Shown here: positions 1 through 5,565 of the stretch, in pieces
Position numbering within the stretch: the first letter of the stretch is position 1
Layout: each line of letters opens with the position of its first letter
DNA from: an uncultured Steroidobacter sp.
GTDB lineage: Bacteria > Pseudomonadota > Gammaproteobacteria > Steroidobacterales > Steroidobacteraceae
Assembly: GCA_946478975.1 (NCBI GenBank)
Contig: CAMLEO010000121.1
Location: forward strand, 1-18,582
DNA: 18,582 bases
Reading direction: 5' to 3'
Position numbers and translations under genes: made by a program
The notes under the pieces: model-generated
Databases searched by the model: none
Told to the model about the DNA's origin: nothing
Seen by the model: the letters and a program-made list of their open reading frames with translations, nothing else

Positions 1-54
1 CCGAAGCCGAAGCCGAAGCCGAAGCCGAAGCCGAAGCCGAAGCCGAAGCCGAAG
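1..54 (+). repeat. CCGAAG hexanucleotide tandem array (9 copies, cut by window edge)
   Basis: Nine perfect CCGAAG copies run from base 1 to 54 and probably continue upstream. In the reading frame of the flanking gene they encode alternating Glu and Ala. Because the unit is six bases, changes in copy number alter protein length without breaking the frame. Confidence 0.95.
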
Positions 55-1547
55 CATCTGCCGTCGATGATCTCTCTGTAACAACGCCTACCGTCGAAGC
101 CCTCGCTCCGGAAGTGGCCGAACCGGTCGTCGTCACGGACCTCTCCGAATCCTCGCAGCCCGTCGCCGACGTCACTGTTGCCGAGATCACGGACGAAGTT
201 GTCGTCACCGTCGACGCCGTACCCGAGCACGCTCAGGACTCTCTCGAAGCCGAGTCGCCCGAAGCCATCGCCCCCGACGATCTTTCAACGCCTCACTCTC
301 AATCGCTCGCGATTACCGAGTCCAGCGAGCAGGCGGCGCTGGTCATTTTGACGCCAAGCTCCGAAACATCCGCCGCACCCGAATCGGATGAGCCGGTGCA
401 GGCTCACTCGGAGCAGAGCGAGGAAACCTTCGCTGCGCCTGAGCGCGCCGCTGAGGAGCTTCCCGCCTCCGCGCCGGCGTCACTGGCACTCGGCGAGTCC
501 GAGCCGGCCGAATACGCCGCGCCAGTTTCGGAGCCGAGTGATGAAACATTCGTGGCCGAATCCGATGATCAGCCCGCGCCAGCGTCAGAAACTCACGCCC
601 TTGCCGAATCCGAATCGGATGAGCACGCGTCGTCACGCGTAGAGCCAAGTGACCAACCGATCGCTGTGTCGGAGTCAGACGAGCCTGAGCTCACCAGCGC
701 CGAGCTGAATAACGAAACGTTTGCTGCTCCGGAGTCCGCGCCACAAGCGCTAGCGACACCGGAGCCGGACGAACACGTAGCTACACGCTCCGACCAGAGC
801 GACGAGCCGTTGGCTGCGTCGATCGAGTCGGACGATCATGTAGCCGCAAGCTCGGAGCAGAGCGACGAGTCGCTTGCTGCGTCGGAGCCGGATGAGCCTG
901 TGGCCGCCCAGCCTGAGCTGGACGATCAAACATTTGCTGCATTGGAAGCAGATGAGCAACCGGACTCGCCTCCGCCAGAGGCGTTAGCGACATCAGCGAC
1001 GACTGAGTCGGACGAGCCTGTGGCCGTCCAGTCTGAGCTGGCAAACGAAACATTTGCCGCGCCGGACCCACTCGAGCAGGCGCTCACGACGCCAGAGGCA
1101 GCCGAGCAGAGCACGGCGGAACAGCCGGTCGCGACCGACATCAACGAGCCGGCACTCGTGCCAGAGAACACGCAGGCGTACAGCGAGCCACCAGATCCAA
1201 ACGCGCTCGCCGTCGCGACGACAGACCAGGGAACAACGGTAGAGGTCGAAGCCAACGTAAAGGAGGTGGCCCTCCAACCGGATACGGCCACGCTTCGGCG
1301 AACCTCAACCGACTCAGAAGGCCGGTTTGTTCCGGCGGGTGATCAACAAGCTCGCGAGCGCGCTGGGCGCGCTGATCGGGCGGCGGAACAAGTAGACGGC
1401 GAAACTTTCGCCGCCGTCGAGGAAACATCCGGCGACGCGCAAGCGTCTGAGGGCGCAGCGGACGAAACGAAACTGTCCGTGAGTGACGACAGTGTGACGG
1501 ACGCCTCCAGCGAGGCCGACAATTCGGACGCGGAACCATCGAGATGA
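1..1547 (+). CDS. 5'-truncated acidic low-complexity protein, possibly an extended ScpA tail
   Basis: The frame is open from base 3 to the TGA at 1545-1547 (about 514 codons), so the true start lies before the window; the GTG at 114 is only an internal codon. The visible protein opens with a Glu-Ala dipeptide run and continues as Ala/Glu/Ser/Pro/Asp-rich sequence with degenerate repeats built on ETFAAPE and SDEPVAA. No folded domain, membrane helix or cysteine is visible, so this part is probably disordered and strongly acidic, with a short basic stretch around 1290-1395. It overlaps scpB by four bases (ATGA), implying translational coupling. In related genomes scpA sits directly upstream of scpB, so this may be the C-terminal extension of the kleisin ScpA; that is inference from position only. 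A separate protein between scpA and scpB is equally possible. That it is coding is supported by the long frame, the overlap and the periodic repeats. Confidence 0.7.
   Translation, partial: EAEAEAEAEAEAEAEAEASAVDDLSVTTPTVEALAPEVAEPVVVTDLSESSQPVADVTVAEITDEVVVTVDAVPEHAQDSLEAESPEAIAPDDLSTPHSQSLAITESSEQAALVILTPSSETSAAPESDEPVQAHSEQSEETFAAPERAAEELPASAPASLALGESEPAEYAAPVSEPSDETFVAESDDQPAPASETHALAESESDEHASSRVEPSDQPIAVSESDEPELTSAELNNETFAAPESAPQALATPEPDEHVATRSDQSDEPLAASIESDDHVAASSEQSDESLAASEPDEPVAAQPELDDQTFAALEADEQPDSPPPEALATSATTESDEPVAVQSELANETFAAPDPLEQALTTPEAAEQSTAEQPVATDINEPALVPENTQAYSEPPDPNALAVATTDQGTTVEVEANVKEVALQPDTATLRRTSTDSEGRFVPAGDQQARERAGRADRAAEQVDGETFAAVEETSGDAQASEGAADETKLSVSDDSVTDASSEADNSDAEPSR
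418..1422 (+). repeat. Degenerate protein-level repeats (ETFAAPE-type) in the acidic gene
   Basis: Six copies of an (E/Q)TF(A/V)A-centred motif occur in frame, near 420, 540, 712, 925, 1045 and 1399: EETFAAPE, DETFVAES, NETFAAPE, DQTFAALE, NETFAAPD and GETFAAVE. They are interleaved with SDEP/DDHV/PDEPVAA blocks. Spacing is irregular, roughly 100-350 bases. The DNA copies differ at synonymous sites, which fits old duplications kept under protein-level selection more than recent slippage. Confidence 0.75.
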
Positions 1548-2431
1548 ACGAACACGATCTCAAGCACATCATCGAAGCGACGCTGCTCGCCGCCGGCAAG
1601 CCGGTGACGAGCGAGCAATTGCTGGAGCTGTTCGATGAACGCGAACGGCCCACGCCGGAACTGCTGCAAACCGCACTCGGCATGCTCGCCGCCGATTATG
1701 AAAATCGCGGCATCGAGCTGGTCGAAGTGGCCAGCGGCTGGCGCATCCAGGTGCGGCCGCGCACCGGCGAAATCGTCTCCCGCCTGTGGCAGGAGCGTCC
1801 GTCCAAGTACTCGCGCGCGCTGTTGGAAACATTGGCGCTGGTGGCCTATCGCCAGCCGATCACGCGCAGCGAAATCGAAGAAATCCGCGGCGTGTCGATC
1901 AGCTCCACGATCATGCGCACCCTGCAGGAGCGCAACTGGATTCGCACCGTCGGCCACCGTGAAGTGCCGGGCCGCCCGGAACTGCTCGGCACGACGCGCG
2001 AGTTCCTGGATTACTTCGGCTTGAAGAGCCTGGACCAGCTGCCGACGCTCGCCGAGCTGAAAGACGTCGAAACCATCGGGGTGCAGCTCGAACTGCCCTC
2101 CGGCCAGGCGCCGGGCGCGCAGGTCGAAGGGTCTGAAGAAGCTGCCGCGGCCACGGGCGAAGAAACAGTCGCGAGCGGCGAGGAGCAAACAGCCTCCGCC
2201 GAGGGTGAACACTCCGAAGAGTCCGAGGACTCCGAAGAGCAGGAGAGCGACGACGGCGACGAGTCCGAGGAAACATCGGCCGAAGCCGAAGCCAGCGATG
2301 GCACCAACGACGACTCCGAGCTGTCTGCCGACGCTGAGGATGGCGACGAAGATTCCGACGTGTCGCCGACCATGGTGGCCGCCGACGAAGACGAACACCG
2401 CCCGATCGCCGAGCCGCCTCGCGAAGAGTAA
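1544..2431 (+). CDS. scpB: Segregation and condensation protein B with acidic tail
   Basis: ScpB is the kite subunit of the Smc-ScpAB condensin complex, which compacts and segregates the chromosome; it forms tandem winged-helix domains and dimerises on ScpA. Residues 1-186 of 295 form the conserved core, starting MNEHDLKHIIEATLLAAGKP. The family signature is clear at residues 86-110 (SKYSRALLETLALVAYRQPI and ITRSEIE) and 141-166 (VPGRPELLGTTREFL, then FGLKSLDQLP). Residues about 187-295 form a very acidic, Ser/Glu/Asp-rich tail absent from short ScpB proteins of about 190-200 residues. The ATG at 1544 overlaps the upstream stop as ATGA, which supports this start and coupled translation. Two CCGAAG units in the tail (2280-2291) match the hexamer expanded at the window start. 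Confidence 0.96.
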   Translation: MNEHDLKHIIEATLLAAGKPVTSEQLLELFDERERPTPELLQTALGMLAADYENRGIELVEVASGWRIQVRPRTGEIVSRLWQERPSKYSRALLETLALVAYRQPITRSEIEEIRGVSISSTIMRTLQERNWIRTVGHREVPGRPELLGTTREFLDYFGLKSLDQLPTLAELKDVETIGVQLELPSGQAPGAQVEGSEEAAAATGEETVASGEEQTASAEGEHSEESEDSEEQESDDGDESEETSAEAEASDGTNDDSELSADAEDGDEDSDVSPTMVAADEDEHRPIAEPPREE

Positions 2432-2441
2432 CGGCTCTCAC

Positions 2442-2479
2442 GCATGCCCGTTTTCGAGCAGCCGCTCGAACGGGCATGC
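2442..2479 (+). promoter_or_regulatory. Strong hairpin between scpB and rluB
   Basis: GCATGCCCG (2442-2450) pairs with CGGGCATGC (2471-2479), and TTCGAG (2453-2458) pairs with CTCGAA (2465-2470) around loop CAGCCG, leaving only a TT bulge. No T-run follows, so it is not a classic intrinsic terminator; an attenuator, RNA-processing or stability element fits better. It contains the ATG at 2444, which would be buried in the stem, an argument for starting rluB at 2513. Confidence 0.6.
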
Positions 2480-2512
2480 CACACGCTCCGCGCCGAGCGA
2501 ACACAAAATCAA

Positions 2513-3364
2513 ATGTCCGAACGTCTCCACAAGCTTCTTGCTCAGCATGGTCTCGGCTCGCGTCGCGAGCTCGAGAAATGGATGCTGGAGGGGCGCATCT
2601 ATTTGAACGGCAACCCGGCGCAGCCGGGCGATCGCTACAACCCCGGCGACCGCGTCAGCATCGATGGCAAGGAAGTCACATCGCGCTTACAGGTATTCGC
2701 GGCGCCGAAGGTGCTGCTGTATCACAAGCCGCAAGGTCAACCGATCACGCCGAGCGATGTCGCGGATGAAGGCGAGGTGCTGGGCAAGTCCGTGATGGAA
2801 TCGCTGCCGTCGCTGCGTGGCTCGCGTTGGCTGGTGGTGAACACGATGCAAGCCGGCGACAGCGGCCTGATGCTGCTGACGAGCGATGGCAGGCTCGCGG
2901 ACGCCTTGCGCCGCCGGGCTGAAACGACACCTGCGGCATATGTTGCTCGCGTGCTGGTGCCGACACCGGAGTACGACGTCACCTCAATTCCTCGCGTCGT
3001 TCAATACGACAACGAAACCATCGAATTCGAAAGCATCGAGCCCGCGGGCGGCGAGGGGACGAATCGATGGTTCCGCGTCGAGTCGCATCGATCACACCGC
3101 CGCGCGGCGGTGCGTGCGCTGTTCGACAGCCGCGGTCTCAAAGTGAGCCGCGTGATTCAAGTGAAGTACGGCGACTTCGAGCTGCCCCGCGATCTGCCTC
3201 GTGGCAAACATCGCGCGCTGTCGGATCAGGAAGTGGCCGATTTGTATGCGAGCGTGGAGCTGGCGCTGCCGACGGCTCCGCCCAAGCCCGAGAAAGATGC
3301 GCGCCCGCAGCGCCCCAAGCGCCGTCCGCCGCCGGACCGGCGCAAGAAGGCGCGACGAAAGTAA
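2513..3364 (+). CDS. rluB: RsuA/RluB-family pseudouridine synthase homologue, catalytic Asp missing
   Basis: RluB modifies 23S rRNA helix 80 (U2605 in E. coli). The 283-residue product has an S4 RNA-binding domain (residues 1-55, with LHKLLAQHGLGSRRELEKWM), a KPQG motif (72-75), GLMLLTSDGRLA (118-129), AAYVARV (141-147), GGEGTNRW (179-186) and YGDFELP..LPRG (219-231), in RluB order. The C-terminus (256-283) is Lys/Arg/Pro-rich. The invariant GRLD catalytic motif aligns with N110-T111-M112-Q113, so the nucleophilic Asp is Gln, and the later EGRNRxVRR motif is degraded to SHRSHRRAAVRAL. The protein therefore probably binds RNA but may not isomerise uridine. I chose the ATG at 2513 because the S4 domain starts there and the upstream ATG at 2444 lies in a hairpin; the Shine-Dalgarno is weak either way. 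Its position after scpB is usual for rluB. Confidence 0.88.
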   Translation: MSERLHKLLAQHGLGSRRELEKWMLEGRIYLNGNPAQPGDRYNPGDRVSIDGKEVTSRLQVFAAPKVLLYHKPQGQPITPSDVADEGEVLGKSVMESLPSLRGSRWLVVNTMQAGDSGLMLLTSDGRLADALRRRAETTPAAYVARVLVPTPEYDVTSIPRVVQYDNETIEFESIEPAGGEGTNRWFRVESHRSHRRAAVRALFDSRGLKVSRVIQVKYGDFELPRDLPRGKHRALSDQEVADLYASVELALPTAPPKPEKDARPQRPKRRPPPDRRKKARRK

Positions 3365-3377
3365 CAATCGTCGCGCC
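3349..3377. terminator. Hairpin at the convergent rluB / VOC gene ends
   Basis: GGCGCGACGA (3349-3358) and TCGTCGCGCC (3368-3377) form a perfect 10-bp stem with a 9-base loop that includes the rluB stop codon. It lies between two genes ending 25 bases apart on opposite strands, as expected of a bidirectional terminator. Neither side has a good T-run, so termination may be weak or the element may protect the mRNA 3' ends. Confidence 0.55.
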
Positions 3378-3389
3378 GCTGCGAACAAG

Positions 3390-3809
3390 TTACTTCGGTT
3401 CGTTCATCGACCACAGCACGCCGAACGGATCGCGCAGCTGGCCATAGCGGGCGCCCCAAAACATATCCTGCACCGGCATTACGATGGTCGCGCCCGCGTC
3501 GACCGCGCGTTTCCACCACGAGTCGATGTCCTTCACCTGCAATGTGAGGTTGTAGCCCTGCGGCTTTTCCACCGGGCAGCCATGCTCGGGATAGCCGTCG
3601 CTCAACATCAGCGACGAGCCGTTGATGTACAAGTGGATGTGCATGGTCCGGCCGCTGGCATCGACCGGGTACCGGAACACTTCCTTGGCGCCGAATGCCT
3701 GGACGTAAAAGTCCGACGCCTTGCTCGCACCTTCCACCTGCAGGTAGGGCACCAGGCCGCCGAGCGTTTCGGGCAGGGCGGTCGGTTGCTGGTCGGGGGC
3801 TGCGCTCAT
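3390..3809 (-). CDS. VOC-superfamily (glyoxalase/PhnB-like) protein
   Basis: The 139-residue product matches the single-unit PhnB-like branch of the vicinal oxygen chelate fold. Visible hallmarks are GLVPYLQVEGASKASDFYVQ (residues 18-37), FGAKEVFRYPVD (39-50), HIHLYINGSSLMLSD (57-71), then DIDSWWKRAVDAGATIVMPV (94-113) and WGARYGQLRDPFGVLWSM (118-135). Such proteins bind a metal or small ligand; the substrate cannot be read from the sequence, and members are annotated variously as glyoxalase-like or bleomycin-resistance-like. The ATG at 3809 is chosen over a longer frame to 3863 because a strong GAAGGAGA Shine-Dalgarno lies six bases upstream and the longer N-terminus is unrelated Arg-rich sequence. 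It is last in the minus-strand run, 120 bp after the SDR gene, and its good ribosome site suggests independent translation. Confidence 0.88.
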   Translation of the reverse strand: MSAAPDQQPTALPETLGGLVPYLQVEGASKASDFYVQAFGAKEVFRYPVDASGRTMHIHLYINGSSLMLSDGYPEHGCPVEKPQGYNLTLQVKDIDSWWKRAVDAGATIVMPVQDMFWGARYGQLRDPFGVLWSMNEPK

Positions 3810-3815
3810 GGATGC

Positions 3816-3823
3816 TCTCCTTC
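3816..3823 (-). promoter_or_regulatory. Shine-Dalgarno site for the VOC gene
   Basis: The minus strand reads GAAGGAGA, six bases before the ATG at 3809. It is the best ribosome-binding site in the window and decides the start codon of the downstream gene. Confidence 0.85.
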
Positions 3824-3929
3824 GGTGTTGTGTCGTGGGCCCGCGTCGGTCGCGGCTGCCCACAAGGACGGCGCAGGGTCCTGCGCTCCGACACCAGCGC
3901 TGAAAAAAGAGCGATCAGTGCACAGGGGG

Positions 3930-4679
3930 CTATTGGCAGTTGATCGTCTGACCTTGCACGCCCTTGCTGTCCGGGCCGAGCAGGTACAGGTACGGTCCGA
4001 CGATGCTGTCCGCTTCCGGCAGCATGCTGCGATCCTCGGCGGGATAGGCCTGCAGGCGCATGTTGGTTTTCACCTTGCCCGGATTGATGCTGTTCACGCG
4101 CATCGCCGGCTTATTCTCCAGTTCCTGCGCCAGCATGCTCATCAGGCCGTCGCTTGCCCAGCGCGACACCAGGTACGCACCCCAGAAAGGTCGCGGGTTC
4201 GACACGACGCCGCTGGAACTGAACAGGATCACCGGATCGGCAGCGCGCTTCAGCAGCGGCAGGCAGCTCTTGGTGAGAATGAAAGGCACGTTGACGTTCA
4301 CGTGCACGGTGCGCATCCACTTCGCCACGTCGTAATGCTCGATCGGCGCGCGCTCGCCGAGCATGGCTGCGTTGTGCAGCAGGCCGTCGAGGCGGCCGAA
4401 TTCCTGGTCGATCGCGGCTATGACTTTCTCATATTCCTCGGGGCCGGCTTTCTCGAAATCCAGCGGCAGGATGGAAGGGCGGGCGTGGCCCGCGTTCACG
4501 ATGGCATCGTAAACACCTTCGAGCTTGCGAACGCTGCGGCCATGGAGCACGACTTGTGCGCCGTGCGCGGCGGCGGCCAAGGCCACTGCCTTACCGATGC
4601 CGTCGCTGGAGCCGGTGATGAGAATGACGCGGCCTTTCAGGAGATCTTTCGGCGGCTGATATGTGCGCGGGTCGGTCAT
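3930..4679 (-). CDS. yciK: YciK-type short-chain dehydrogenase, Lys to Arg in active site
   Basis: The 249-residue product is a classical SDR with a Rossmann fold. It carries the cofactor loop TGSSDGIG (residues 22-29), an Arg in HGRS (48) that would favour NADP, NAA (103-105), the catalytic Ser region SSSG (154-157), Y169, and INPGKVKTNMR later. Similarity to E. coli YciK is strong in order and wording: YQPPKDLLKGRVILITG at the N-terminus, LDGLLHNAAMLG, WGAYLVSR and MRVNSINPGKVKT. The usual YxxxK pair reads Y169-L-V-S-R173, so the catalytic lysine is arginine, which usually weakens or abolishes dehydrogenase activity. YciK-family proteins lack a firm physiological substrate. The gene begins 40 bp after the squalene-synthase-like gene and is probably cotranscribed. 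No good Shine-Dalgarno is visible, but the N-terminus aligns with YciK from this Met. Confidence 0.9.
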   Translation of the reverse strand: MTDPRTYQPPKDLLKGRVILITGSSDGIGKAVALAAAAHGAQVVLHGRSVRKLEGVYDAIVNAGHARPSILPLDFEKAGPEEYEKVIAAIDQEFGRLDGLLHNAAMLGERAPIEHYDVAKWMRTVHVNVNVPFILTKSCLPLLKRAADPVILFSSSGVVSNPRPFWGAYLVSRWASDGLMSMLAQELENKPAMRVNSINPGKVKTNMRLQAYPAEDRSMLPEADSIVGPYLYLLGPDSKGVQGQTINCQ

Positions 4680-4719
4680 GGGTGGGTCTGGTTTGTTTAT
4701 GGATTCGCAACTTCAGAAA

Positions 4720-5550
4720 TCAGGCACGCCGGGCCGCACGCCAGGCGGTCCACGGCTTTTGCAGCGGCCCGAGATCGATGCGTGAGCTGGCGACATCGTA
4801 GTTGCGAGCTTCGATCCGGTCGAGGAGCTTACGATGTAAGGCGGCGAGCACGAAGACCGGCCGCAGGTGCTCGTGCGTACCGCGAGTCGGCAGAGCAAGC
4901 TCACCCATCGCAACCTCACGCAGATTCTTGAGCACGTCTTTGAGCTTCGGCTCGACTTCGCGCGCCCGCAGATGCTCGGGCTTCAGAGCGTGCTTATCGA
5001 GCACGTCGAGCGGCAAATAAACATTGCCGTCGTACGCATCCTGCCGCAGGTCGCGCAGCAGCTCCGCCAGTCGAATGCCGACGCCGAGTTTGTTTGCTGT
5101 CGCTCTCGCCGGCTCATCGAGCACACCTGGCGCGGCCAGCTGAGACGCAACCAGCTCCTGTAACGCTCCGCCACTGCGTGCGCAGTAAGCTCGCAGCTCC
5201 TGCTGATTGTTGAAGGTCATGCGCGCCAGATCCATATCCGCTGCGACCAGCACTTCATGCAACTTCGCGAACACAGCGCGCTCGCCGCGCCAGCGGTCGC
5301 ACAGCAAACGCGTGGCAGGATGTTGTGGATTGCCGTTCACCAACCGATCGGTTTCAGCCCGCCACCACGTCAATCGCGTATGTGCAACGTCGTGACTTGC
5401 GCTGCGCGAGGAGTCGCGGATCTCTGAATCGATTACATACAACGCCAGCACTGCGTCGCGCCGATCTTCCGGCGTGTACAGCAGCGAGAAATATCGCATC
5501 GAGCCGGGCGGGGCGGCGCGGTTGATGAGGGACTCGTCGAGGGCAGTCAT
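4720..5550 (-). CDS. Squalene/phytoene synthase-fold protein (NDUFAF6-like)
   Basis: The 276-residue product has the all-helical trans-isoprenyl-diphosphate-synthase fold of squalene and phytoene synthases. The second Asp-rich motif is intact: LGVGIRLAELLRDLRQDA (155-172), with D167 and D171, followed by GNVYLP (175-180). The first motif, normally like DELVD, reads D46-S-S-R-S50 and lacks the second Asp. The segment ALYVIDSEIRD followed by TRLTWWRAE (58-66) resembles the NDUFAF6-like branch, a complex I assembly factor in mitochondria that is not a known prenyl transferase. A real hydroxysqualene or phytoene synthase is therefore unlikely, and no hopanoid or carotenoid genes are nearby. It lies 15 bp after rmuC and 40 bp before the SDR gene, so it is part of the same transcription unit. 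Family is fairly certain; function is unknown. Confidence 0.82.
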   Translation of the reverse strand: MTALDESLINRAAPPGSMRYFSLLYTPEDRRDAVLALYVIDSEIRDSSRSASHDVAHTRLTWWRAETDRLVNGNPQHPATRLLCDRWRGERAVFAKLHEVLVAADMDLARMTFNNQQELRAYCARSGGALQELVASQLAAPGVLDEPARATANKLGVGIRLAELLRDLRQDAYDGNVYLPLDVLDKHALKPEHLRAREVEPKLKDVLKNLREVAMGELALPTRGTHEHLRPVFVLAALHRKLLDRIEARNYDVASSRIDLGPLQKPWTAWRAARRA

Positions 5551-5565
5551 ATCAGGCCAGTCACA

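Noticed and set aside
1..54. CRISPR-like or direct-repeat array
   Set aside because: The hexamers are contiguous with no spacers and lie in frame within a coding region.
1343..2398. Minus-strand open frame of 351 codons over scpB and its upstream neighbour
   Set aside because: It mirrors the scpB codons, shows no ribosome site or recognisable family, and scpB is certain on the other strand.
2444..2512. Upstream ATG at 2444 as the rluB start
   Set aside because: The 23 added residues have no similarity to the family and are encoded by a strong hairpin; the S4 domain begins at 2513.
3871..3886. GCGCAGG/CCTGCGC inverted repeat between the SDR and VOC genes
   Set aside because: The stem leaves only a 2-base loop and, in the minus-strand direction, the T-run precedes rather than follows it, so it is not a convincing terminator.
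3201..4931. Plus-strand open frame of 576 codons across rluB end, VOC and SDR genes
   Set aside because: It crosses a convergent junction and is antisense to two recognisable genes; its sequence is composition-driven and resembles no family.
4720..5550. Annotation as hydroxysqualene or phytoene synthase
   Set aside because: The first Asp motif is incomplete and no hopanoid or carotenoid genes are nearby.
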